A program made the position numbers and the translations under genes. The notes below the pieces were generated by a model. That model did no database searches, had not been told where the DNA came from, and was given only the letters and a program-made list of their open reading frames with translations. A DNA stretch of 64,000 bases from Scytalidium lignicola (taxonomy: Eukaryota; Ascomycota; Leotiomycetes), in NCBI GenBank assembly GCA_002812745.2, contig NCSJ02000127.1, positions 51,255 through 115,254 on the forward strand, read 5' to 3'. Position 1 is the first letter of the stretch. Each line of letters starts with the position of its first letter. This document shows positions 47,245 to 57,895 of the stretch, piece by piece.

Positions 47245-47596
47245 TGTTATAAGTTTAACCTAATAAGCTGATTGGTATAGGCCTGAGGCTTGATACATAG
47301 CAGAGTGTATATAGAGAACTTAATGATTACATGACATTAGACTTAAAGGACTTAAGGGGTCTAAGGGGTCTATAGACTTATAGGACTTAAAGGGTCTAAA
47401 AGGTCTAGTCAGATTTATTTATCTATATAAACATGTTGTAAGAACATGAGAGTAAACTCCTTATATTCAACTTAAATATATTATTAGATTTTACCTTTAG
47501 CTTAGTCAATTGCTTATATGTTATATGTTTTCATTGTTTTTGAATATCTACTTTATCCTTGTTACCTAATAACCTGGATAACATAGTTTTATAACA
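47245..47596 (+). repeat. 5' LTR of gypsy element 2
   Basis: 352 bp, TGTTAT..ATAACA ends, strongly AT-shifted version of the reverse-complement LTR of element 1 (TAGGCCTGAGGCT, TATATAGAGAAC, AACATGAGAGTA..CTCCT). Confidence 0.85.
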
Positions 47597-47629
47597 TTTT
47601 AAATACTATTTATCTTGATAAATCAGGAT

Positions 47630-48960
47630 TTAGAAATAAATATACTAGTAAATAACAACAACGAACAATAACTTGATAAAGGTTTTAAAGAAAGCTTTGA
47701 AGAAGAATCTAAAGAAGGATCTGAAGAAGTATTTAAGGAAAGTTTAGAAAATAGTTCTAAAGAAGACTAAGATGAGAACTAAACTATCGAGGAAATTAAT
47801 GTCTAGAAAGGAATATTAAAAAGAGTTATTATATTACTAAAGCAACTTACTAAGTCAACAGAAGGATCAATTGTTAAGGAGTTGTCAAGAGTTGTAAAAA
47901 ANGAAATTAGCATCTCCATTACCTAAACCTAACTTAAAGCCAGTACTAAAAGCTTTAAGTCCAAACTTTAATCTAGACTTTAAATCAAAGAGTAATGTTG
48001 AATAAGCTCTAATAATGACATTTAAAGAAGTCAAAATCATTAAACTAGACTTGTTTTATAAGGATAAAAAGAAGTTAAAGGTATATCTTGTTTAAACAAG
48101 AACTTATTTAGTATTGAACAATTACTTATTACTTAGAGATATGTATAAGGTTTTGTAAGTATCAATATACTTGAGAAGANGTAGTTNAAACTTNGTTTTA
48201 ACCNTTTAAGGATAAGTAGTTTATTATAAACAGAGGAATAACAAACTAAGGAATAATTAATATCATTACAAGTTAAGCTAATTATATAGGAGAACTCAAA
48301 CACTTATATAGTGATGTTGACAAGAAAAGGAATATTAAAAGACAATTAACTTACCTTAGACAAACTAAGAGCCCTAGTGAATATACAATACTTTATCATT
48401 AGTATATAGTATTAGTCAATTGAGGAGAAGAAGTATATATACATTAGTATAAGACTAGATTGAAGGATTTCATTAAAGAAGAACTATACTAATAACTTAT
48501 GGTCACCATATTCAATGCCCTTGTTAATTTGTCTATTAAGATTAGGAATAAACAATATAAGATGATCTTGGACAAGAAAGGAGAATCTTACTTTAACTAA
48601 AGAAAGATTAACAGTAAAAAGGATTATAAAGACTTTATAAAGTTAAATACTATAAAGAAGAGAAAGACCTTTAAAAGAAAAGGAAAGAAGTACTTTAAAG
48701 GAAAAAGTAAGAAAAGGAATTCTTTTAGAATCTCTTTTAAAGAACTTGATAAGAGAAGAAAAAACAAGTTATATTTTAAGTGTAAACTTCCTGAATATAT
48801 AATAAATACTTATAAAAAGGAAAATAAGTTAAGTATAATAATTAAAGTTAGAATTATGAGAATTCTAAGAATTATAAATATTTTGTTAAAATCTTCAAAG
48901 GAAGAAGACTCTGAAAATAAGAGAAGAAACTCATCAAAGAAAAGAAGTAGTTAAGACTTA
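47630..48960 (+). pseudogene. gag remnant of gypsy element 2
   Basis: Follows the gag of element 1 residue by residue through many stops: NQDLEINILVNNNNEQ, FKEVKIIKLDLFYKDKKKLK, and the knuckle region FKCKLPEYIINT, in which Gly and His codons have also been changed. Nearly all differences are the G-to-A/C-to-T kind. Contains several single Ns. Confidence 0.75.
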
Positions 48961-49937
48961 ATAATCATGTTATAATTTACTATTAAAATTAATATAAATA
49001 AGATAACAATAATAAAAGTCTTAAAGACAAATTTTGTACTTATNAAAAAAAACTTAACATAAAAGATACTTTAAGGATAACAACCAAATTAAAGTTCAAG
49101 GTAAATGAAGATCAATTCTAAGAGTTAATAAAATTTAAATGATTATACTATTAGACTTTAAAGTTATATTAATAGAGTAATATCTTATTTCTAAAAAATT
49201 ATTAATCTTAAAATACTATCTTATGATTAATATAAGAGGATTAAGAGGATAAGAGATATTGGACAAAAGCTAGCTATTCAAAACCATTTAGTAAGAGGAA
49301 GTGATTGTTGAAATATAAGAACTTGATCTTAAGGATCTTACTCTTGTTTATAAGACCAACCTACAAAGTATTATTATNAAAAAAGAGAACATGTGAATTC
49401 TTTTTACTAGTAAAAAGAACTTAAGTTCAAGATAATTTTAATTAAATACTTGAAAATACTTAGATAGTAATAAAAGAAAAATTAAGCCATGTCTTATAAG
49501 GATAATATAACTTACAATAAGAAGGACTTCTTATAATAACTTTCTAACAAGACTAAGCAGAAGTTGAAACTTAACACAAAGAGATTTAAGGTTTAGGAAA
49601 GTCAGTAGAATAACTGCTTAAAGTTGAACAGTATCATGCTTAACAAGAATGAAGAGAACTTGTAAAGATTGTGGTTAAACTAGTTAATTAAGATGTAAAA
49701 GTACTACTTATGATTAATAAACTAGAAAAAGATTTATTACCTTTAAAGTTACTTATAATACTATTAAGGGAAGATGAGTTGATATAAAGGATTGATTAAC
49801 AATTCAACTAAGAAGTAACAGTGTACCTTTTGAATTCTACAAGAAGAATTCTTATAGAAAGTAATACTTCTATTACTAAGATAAAGGAGTGTTTAGAGAA
49901 TGAAATAACAAAATGAGTATAAGATATATATACATTT

Positions 49938-52900
49938 ATGAACAATAGAAGCTTAAATGGATTAAGACTAAGAAATCTTGTTAAAAGACAAATAGTACTC
50001 TTTAAGGAATTAAAAGAAAATGCTGAAAACTTAAAGATTAATAATAATATGTCAGTTAATAATGTAAAAAATGTTAATCTCTACTTTATAAACAATGAAA
50101 GTTCATTATATATCAACATAACATTGTGTAAAAAGTCAGTAAAAACCTTAATTAATTTAAGAGTTAAAAAGAACTTTATTAATGAACAAGTTATGAAATA
50201 ACTTAAACTTAGTATAAAAGTTAAGAATAACAGTTATCTGATATTATTAATGAATAATACTAAGGTTTAGAAGTATATTAATATTTAAACTTAGAACTTA
50301 GATATAAAATATAGTAAAAGCTATTAAGAAAAGATATCTTTTAATATTATAAAGTTAAGAATATATCAGGTTATATTAAGGATCAAATGAATAAGGAAGC
50401 ATAATTCAATAGTTGATTAGAGAACAAGTATGATTACTTTCTTAGAAGAAATTATATCTTTAAGAGCTGTCCATGTTGACAATACTATAAAACATATACC
50501 TGAAGAATATTATAAATAACTAGAGTTATTCACAAAGAGACTTAATAATTCAGCCTTACTTGAGCACAAGCTATAAAATCATAAGATAAAGTTTAAAGAG
50601 GGGTTTAGACCAGCTTATAGACTAATTTACTAAACAACTCTTGCTGAGGATAAGGCAATGAAGAAATGGTTACTCAAGAAAATAGTACTTAAAGGCTTGT
50701 ACAAAGAAGGTTATAATAAAACTAGAACATCACTGCATTATACAAAGAAAGGAGACAATCTGTTAGGATAACCTTATGATAATTATAAACACTTGAATAG
50801 TAAGACTAAGAAAGACTAATACCCCTTATTATTAATAGATTTAATGATGGACAAGCTGAAAGAAGCTATTATATTCACTAAGCTAAATTTATAGTCAGCA
50901 TTTAATTTGATTAAGATTAAAAGAGGTAATAAATAGAAAGTTACTATTCAAACAAAATACAAATTATTTAAGTTATTAGTTATGATGTTCAGCATGACTA
51001 ATACTCTAACAACACAATAAAGAATGATAGACTGGATATTAGAAAAATACTTGGAGAAATTCATAATAGTATATCTTAACAATATAATCATATACTTAAA
51101 GAGTATCAAAGAACATAAGAAGTATGTCAAGCTTGTTTTACAAGCATTGTAAGAAGTAGGATTGCATTGCAAACTAGTAAAATGTGAATTTTATAAGGAA
51201 CAAGTTCAATTCCTAAGACATTGTATTTCTGGAAAAAGGATAAAAACCCTTGACAATAAGATTTAGTTAATCAAAGAGTAAGAGGCATCTAAAACAGTTA
51301 AGTAATTACAGAGTTTCTTAGGTTTAACTAACTATTACCAAAGATTTATGAAAGATTATTCTAAAATCTTTGTGCTATTAACTGAACTCATAAAGAGGGA
51401 TCAAGTTTATAAATGGAATAACATTACTAAGAAGGTATTCTAAAGTATTAAGGATACCTTTGTAAAAGGAGACTTCTTAAGAATCTTCAATCCAGAGAAA
51501 GGAATAAGAATCAAAACTAATGCCTCTAATATAACATTAAGAGCTGTGTTATTGTAATTATAACTAATTAATAAATAACATTACTAAGTACCATTAGCAT
51601 TTTGGTCAAGAAAGTTAAATGTTGTAAAAAGAAATTATCAAACATCAAATAAGAAAATGTTAACCATTGTTAAAGCTTTGAAGTATTGGAGAGTATATAC
51701 TGTTAAATCTAATAAAACAGTAGATATACTTTCAGATTACCATAACCTTTAATACTTCATGACTACTAAGTAATTAAATGTTAGACAAGTATAATAAGTA
51801 GAAAAATTATCCAAGTATGATTTTAAGATTACTTACATTAAAGGAGAAGATAATGGAAGAGTAGATGCTTTAAACTAGAAACCTGAGTACTCAGTTAAAG
51901 AGAAAGAAGAAAGTAAACTTATATTGAAGGAAGACAAAAGTAGATTCTTAGTATATAATAAGGGATAACTTATGGTTATTATAATAGTAATAGACAAGTA
52001 TTAAGCTGATTAAATTAGCAAAGTAATTAATAAAGAAAAACAAGAAGATGTTTTACTAGATATGACCAAGGGTAAATAAGAGAAGATTAAAAACATTTAG
52101 TATAAGAACAAAAGGTTATATATACTAATAAAACTAATAGAAGAGTTTGTTAGAGAACAATATAACTTATTATACAATGGACATATAAGAATAGCCTGAT
52201 GTTATTACTAAATCAATAAGGATTACTTTATCATGAAATTACAATTAGTAGTTAAGAAAGTAATTATAGAATATAAAATCTGTAAGAAGGTTAAGAATCT
52301 AAAAAAGAAGCCTTAAGGACAATTACACTTTATATAAATACTTAATAATCTATAAGAACTAATTAAATAAGATTTTATTGTAAAATTACTAGTTTTTACA
52401 AATTGTACAACAAAAGTCAAGTATAACTTTATCTTTGTAATAACTGAATATTATACTAATTTTATAATATTTAAACTATTTAAAAAAGACTTAAGGAGTA
52501 GAAGAGGTAACTGATATATTCTTATGTAAAATAATGTCTTAATGAGGATTATTAAAATAAATAATCTTTAACAAAGATATTAGATTTATATCTAAGTTTT
52601 AAGAAATGATAATAACAAGAATAAGAGTCAAGAGGAAGTTGTTAACAATATAACATTTATAAACTGATGAAAAAACAGAACATTTGAACAGATAGTTAGA
52701 AGAATACTTAAGATGCTATATCAATTATAACCAGAACAATTAGATTGATTACTTGTTAATAGCAGAGATAGTATACAATAGTGCATTATATGAATTAACC
52801 AAGATTACTCTATTCTATGTGAATTATAAACAAGAACTAAAGGGATTCTATATTGGATTAGAATTAAAATCTACAAGTGAATCAGTAAAGATTCATACAA

Positions 52901-53343
52901 AACAAATAGNAAAAAATATAAGNAAAAGATCAAAAACTTACTTTAATATACTAAAGAAAGAATAAAGAAGTATTACAATTATAAATGCTTAATGGAACTA
53001 GTGTTTAAAAAAGAGGATAAAGTTTATCTTCTTAAAAAGAATATCAAAACAATAAGACTAAGTAATAAACTAGACTAGATAAAGATAAGATTATACAAAA
53101 TCNAAAAAAGTTTATAAACCTTTAACATATAAATTGAAATTACCAACAACAGTTAAGATATATCCTGTTTTCTATATTTCATTTCTTGAATTAACACTTA
53201 AGAATACCCAAACATTAATGTTAGAAGAAGTAAATCCAGAAAAGGAATATAAGGTTAAGAAAATCATTAACTATAAGATGCATTATAAGAAACTGCAATA
53301 CTTAGTTAAATGGATAAGATATCTAAAGAGTAAGAATAAATAA
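49938..53343 (+). pseudogene. pol remnant of gypsy element 2
   Basis: The protease frame (49938-50201) keeps LYFINNESSLYINITLC and VKTLINLRVKKNFINEQV; the catalytic Asp region has been changed to INLRV. The RT box reads IVYLNNIIIYL at 51072-51083: both catalytic Asp codons (GAT) are now Asn, a G-to-A change. The integrase/chromodomain end at 53134-53343 has MKLPTTVKIYPVFYISFLEL and EEVNPEKEYKVKKIINYKM, then LQYLVKWIRYL, the chromodomain core. Dead by stops and by catalytic changes. Confidence 0.8.
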
Positions 53344-53359
53344 GAACTTACTTCTAATC

Positions 53360-54016
53360 TTATGAGCTATAAGAAGTTACTAGAGGTATATTACTAAGCT
53401 TATCCCAGAATGGATTTCTAGGCGATGAAATTACAAAGTCAGAAAAGAAAAGGTTGACAACAAAGGAAAAAGCTATGCCTAGGTTGACAAAATGCAACTC
53501 TGGGGTTTGTAAGGAATTCTGTTTCTCTTGCCTCTCTTTGCTCTCCTCAGTGTCCAGTTCATCCAAGGTCTTTAAACCACGACAAACCATCTCCTCAGCA
53601 TGCCTTCGAAGAAAGACTTGCTGTTTGTCCAGACAGGTAAGACAAGCGGCGGCCTTGGCCAAGGCCTAGGAAGCCTAGGTCAAGGCAATGGAAGTCTTCT
53701 TATGCTCAGAAGAGAGATACTTGTCCTTGTGTTTATATGACTCCTAAGAGGGTATATGGAGATACTCGCCATCACATTTGCGGCTATTACGGACATATTC
53801 CCCGCAACGATCGGAATCGGGAACCATCTTACATAGCAGTCCTTTTCTTTCGCAATATGTGCAGGGCATTACTTTGATCCCGAGGTTTTGGATATAGATA
53901 CCAAGACTTAATCTTTCTTGGTGTTTCCTTGATCGTGATCGTTCTAGTAAATTGCTGTCGTCAGGATTTGGACGTTTTGGTGACATGTTTAAAGGAAGGA
54001 AAGAATTAATGAGCAA
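53360..54016 (-). pseudogene. Antisense cysteine-rich ORF of gypsy element 2, interrupted
   Basis: Counterpart of 39430-39987. Opens MSPKRPNPDDSNLLERSRSR (54016 allows a few more residues upstream; the matching ATG is near 53985), then CTYCERKGLLCKMV, SDRCGEYVRNSRKC. After IPS there is a TAG stop, and two more TAG stops lie in ALT*AS*ALAKAAACL; beyond them the frame is open to 53360 with RRHAEEMVCRGLKTLDELD and ISSPRNPFWDKL. All three stops are one C-to-T step from CAG (Gln). Confidence 0.75.
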
Positions 54017-54075
54017 TAGGATTGTTCATGATGGTAGTTAAGCGTTGAGGCAACGCTAGTGCAGAAAGGGGATAA

Positions 54076-54436
54076 TGTTACGGGTTTGACTGAACAAGCT
54101 AATTGGTGTAGGCCTGAGGCTCGGTACACGGCAGGTGTGCATAGAGAACCTAACAATTAGGAGGTCACGTGACTGGGATCACTGGATCGGAGTGATCCAA
54201 TAATCCAGGGACCTAGATCAGGGGATCAAGGCGATCCAACGATCCAACTGTATTTCATTATCTATATAAGCATACTATAAGAACATAAGAGTAGACTCCT
54301 CGTGTTCAACCTAAATACATTACTATATCCTACCTTCGACCTGGTAACCTGCTTGTGTGTCACACGTTTCCGTTGTCCCTGAACATCTACCTTACCCTTG
54401 GCTATCCAGTGATCTGGATGGCGTAGTTTTGTAACA
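54076..54436 (+). repeat. 3' LTR of gypsy element 2
   Basis: 361 bp, TGTTAC..GTAACA ends. Normal base composition, unlike its partner at 47245-47596; holds several GATCC/GGATC palindromic pieces between 54177 and 54250 where the element-1 LTRs have GGACCCC repeats instead, so it is a different subfamily. Confidence 0.85.
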
Positions 54437-54441
54437 CTCTA

Positions 54442-54477
54442 GCCATGAAATGCTTTTTTCGGAGACATTTTCATGGC
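54442..54477. repeat. Hairpin next to the LTR
   Basis: Inverted arms GCCATGAAATG and CATTTTCATGGC (one unpaired A), 13-base loop, starting six bases after the LTR end. Could be the end of an older inverted-repeat element that served as insertion target. Confidence 0.45.
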
Positions 54478-54639
54478 CAAAAAANGTGGCTAATTGAAAT
54501 TCTTCACCTCATGTACTATAACAAGCATAATTTCGTGGATTTTAGAGACTGTCTACATGCAGCAACCAGAACTTCGATTGGGGAGGTTGGTTAGGACTAA
54601 GATGCAACAAAATTAGCAAGGGTTGAAGATGATCGTTTT

Positions 54640-55026
54640 TCAAACACAGTGGTGCTTTTAAAGAATAGTATACAGTACATCGAAAAAAGCCATGTCAAAT
54701 TTGAAGTTTAGCAATTCTTAGCCAATAGAACTACCAAAGAAATCATTAAGAGTAAAACTGCGGTACATACAAGACTAAGCTCGGAAATTATTAGGAAGAG
54801 TTTAGGGCGACTTCCATTCATCAGCAGGAAAGGGCATTTGGTCCTTGGCTCCGAGCACGTCAAACAAGGCAATGTTATTGCACTCATCAAGGGCACTCAG
54901 ATCCCCTTCATTTTCCGTCGCCAAAGCGGTGAGGCGTACTAGCTGGTAGGCGAAGCGTACGTTGATAATATCATGGACGGAAAGGCAGCAAAAAATACCA
55001 AGTTCGTTGATATAGAGCTAGTCTAG
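54640..55026 (+). pseudogene. HET-type (heterokaryon incompatibility) gene fragment
   Basis: A plus frame reads SLGRLPFISRKGHLVLGSEH, VKQGNVIALIKGTQIPFIFR, then GEAY*LVGEAYVDNIMDGKA. This is the characteristic C-terminal region of fungal HET-domain proteins (family pattern: R-x-F-x-T-x-x-G, V-x-x-G-D-x-V-x-x-L-x-G, P-F-x-L-R, Y-x-L-V-G-E-x-Y-V-x-G-I-M-x-G). In-frame TAG stops at 54709, 54940 and 55024; the one at 54940 replaces an expected Gln. The N-terminal HET domain is not visible to the left, where the retrotransposon begins, so the gene may have been cut by that insertion or its rearrangement. Confidence 0.65.
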
Positions 55027-55903
55027 TGCTTGTTTGGCAATATTACAAAGGCGTTGAATCAACTATGGGATGGCATAGGCATCTGGCACAAAGATTGAAT
55101 TGATTGTCTATCCTGCAATGCTACTATATCTACAGTACAAACTATAAGGGTAACTACATTGCAACAAAAGCAGAAACTATAAACACACTAATTGAACAAG
55201 CACATGAACTATAGCACATGCAAGGATTTCACAAAAACTCTTGGCAAAGTTACATAATCCGGGTTCGGACTAACTTAGACCCGAGTTTCGGTTTTGAAGT
55301 TTCCGGTAAGCTTTTCGAAGCCCCTTCTTCTCTTAGCAAGCTAAGAAGTACGAAGGCATTAAGTTTAGGGCGGGAAGCCGATTTTGCATCTTACTGTAAC
55401 AATTGCCTTAAAGGTTTGTTGCAAGTCTGATAATTAGGCAGACACTCAACGTATGCTTAGTTCTCTCAACTCATCTTTGGGACGCTAGTTTGTAAGCTAT
55501 TACGATCACCGCTATCCTTCTTTCGGTGAATCGCAGAGCTAAAGAGCATATATGAAGAATAAGAGGATAATAATTTAGCTATTTAAATAAAAGGCATTTC
55601 TTTCCATGTAAGAGAAACGACATCTCTAAATTAAGACTTAACCATTACTTACATGCACAAAAAAAAAGGGAGACAAGCCACAAACGCCATGATATATCTA
55701 ACCAGGAGACACACCAAAATCCTTCATTACCAAGGAAAGGAGTATAGAGAGAGGGGGGAGGGGCAAAAGATATTTATTACCCTTTGACATCAAAGATCCG
55801 CCATAATGCGTAATAAAAAAAANCCAAAGGCGGTCCATCCTCTCCCAAAACGTGTGTGTGTTTTTTGTTTTGTTTTCTTTCATTTTTATATTTTCCCCCT
55901 TTC
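55027..55903. other. Intergenic
   Basis: No coding region recognised. The right end (about 55650-55903) is the likely 3' untranslated region of the Snx4 gene and holds an A run followed by a single N (about 55823). Confidence 0.5.
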
Positions 55904-57355
55904 TCACGCAATCGGCGTCCCCTCCGCCTCCATGACCTTCAAATACCTCTCCCAATTCTCAATAACACTCCCGTAAAACTCCACATGTGCATCTGCCAGC
56001 GCGCCAAACTGGCTCTTAAACTCAATCCGCTTAATGCGCTCAAAGTCCTGCACCTCCTTCACAACCTCTTCGTCAAACGCTTCACTCGTCTTCTTCGCAT
56101 CTTCCACCTCCCGCGTTAACTCGTCGATTCTTATTTCTAATCTCCGCACACGCTCCCGACGAGATTGCTCATGGTCTACGCCGCGCACGTCTTCGATCTT
56201 GGACCGGATGAAGCCGCCTGGTCCCGTCAGACCCCCAGATCCGTGCGTGCTGGCGAGGACATCTCGATCGGAGGTGGACTTGTTGAGGTATTCGGTTAAT
56301 TGCTCGAAGTCGAGTTGTTTCTGTTCGCGCGCCTTAAGGAGGTTCTTAAGTGCCAAACTATACGCTTGCATATCTCGCAGACTACCGAGGTAATCCTGAT
56401 CAGTGTGGTCCTTTAGCGTCTTGATGCCTGCCGACGTATCCTCAACTGTAGCCGCGAATGCGTGGACGGCGGACTCGACGCCTGGCTCGAGATTGATGAG
56501 CTTCTGGAACTGCTCGGCTAGGTCTTTGTAATCTGTTTCCAAATCCCCTTCTCGTCTTGCTACCCTTGCCACGATCTTCTCGATGTGACCCAGATCCTCG
56601 TCTAGTTTGTCGCTCTTCTCCCGAACTTCAATGAACCTCTTGTCTGGCTTGTGAATCTTCGTAAATGCATTGATAAATGTATCCGTGAAATTGTCAAATA
56701 CTCCACTAGCGCCAGATGGATCAGATACTGAGGCTGCACGCTGTGTGCGCGTCCTCATGGTTGCGTTCCAGTCGCTACTCTCTAAGAAAATAATAAGTAA
56801 TGGACTCCTTCGAAGCGTCGGGTGTAATGTCAGCCGCGCAAGGAATCGATACAAGGAGTTCGCTCGCCGATGCGTGAAGTCCGTCCCAAATCTGTCGCCG
56901 CGGACGTATTCCATCTTGTGCTTATCTGGGAGCGGCGGGACAGCAGTGGCTGGGTACTCTCTGCAGAGAGCTTTATAGAGAAACACAAAGTCTGTGAAGC
57001 GTCGACGTACTGAGGTTGTGGGCTTTTGGAAGGAGGGGAAGTTTGTCTGTTCGGGCGCAGTCAGTATAGGCTTAAGATATTAAGAAAACATGTTTGTAAA
57101 CTTACTTGAGTCGTTACCAAATAGGATACATAGGCGTCTTTTGTCCCATCACCCTCCTTGATAGGAGATGTCACTGTACACTCCAGGATGCCATCACTTC
57201 CGTCTACAGACCCAGAACCTCGACCTCCGCGTTTCCGGCTCCCATTTTCAGTCTTCCCTTCGCTCTCATCTTCTGGACTCGAAATAACAGGAGGATTGAT
57301 TTGGTTGTTTTNGCCAGGCGACATTGGCAAAATCGTCGTGCTCCATGTTGACCAT
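55904..57355 (-). CDS. snx4: Sorting nexin 4 / Atg24 (PX-BAR protein)
   Basis: Endosomal PX-BAR protein that binds phosphatidylinositol 3-phosphate and works in endosome-to-Golgi recycling and selective autophagy (known for Snx4/Atg24). Exons 57106-57355 and 55904-57046, intron 59 bp (GTAAGT..ACAG). Start MVNMEHDDFANVAW at 57355; the ATG at 57346 is an alternative. A single N at 57312 shifts the frame; without it the protein is 463 aa and reads AWQNNQINPPVISS. PX domain about residues 50-170: LECTVTSPIKEGDG, SVRRRFTDFVFLYKALCREY and PPLPDKH, then FTHRRANSLYRFLARLTLHP. The BAR half is helical: KPDKRFIEVREKSDKLDEDL, the heptad-rich middle, and the end FKSQFGALADAHVEFY..WERYLKVMEAEG. Ends at the usual place for the family. 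Confidence 0.93.
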
Positions 57356-57895
57356 GGTTGAGCGCGGGGCAAAGCGAGAAGCTCGAGCTTCAGGTAGAGC
57401 TAGCTTTACAGGAAGCTCGTGCTAAATAGTTTAACGTTACTAGTACGATGGAGTTCCTATCAATAAGGTATGTTCAGCTTGTCCAATTCCAGAGCTGGCG
57501 CAGGGTGGACAACTTAGAGGTTGGAGGAAGGATAGCTATTTGGGGCTGGCTGGGCGGTTGCGGACCGAGCGGACGTCACGACGTAAGCCATTCGGAAGCT
57601 CCAATCACGCCAGGCACAGACGAAGCAAGTTCGCTCACATCAGTCAATCGCATGCAACTAAGAACAGAGGCGTTATATTAGATTGTTAAAATAATCAATA
57701 TTCTACTCTATAGATGGCTGAAGGAGTTAAATGTTTATCTTGATACATAGTTGAAAAGTAATCTTTCAACGATCCGGTAGTGCTTATAGTGGTGCCCCAT
57801 GTCCCGTTTATCTACATCCATGCAGATCCCATTTGTAATGCAATAGTACAAATCAACAAAAGAAAACCTCCCAATAATATTTCCGTACAGGAATA
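57356..57895. other. Intergenic between snx4 and the LETM1 gene
   Basis: Promoter side of snx4 and 3' side of the mdm38-like gene. Nothing else recognised. Confidence 0.6.

Larger units (their letters stand above)
47245..54436 (+). mobile_element. Ty3/gypsy chromovirus element 2, RIP-damaged, chimeric
   Basis: 7.19 kb between LTRs at 47245-47596 and 54076-54436, the same layout as element 1 but opposite orientation: gag (about 47630-48960), protease (49938-50201), RT (about 50600-51300), RNase H, integrase, chromodomain (53134-53343), then an antisense ORF region (54016-53360). Damage is far heavier than in element 1 up to about 53.4 kb, then drops sharply: the antisense ORF and right LTR have normal composition. 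No target duplication (AAATA on the left, CTCTA on the right), and the interrupted copia element does not resume on the right. Confidence 0.85.
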
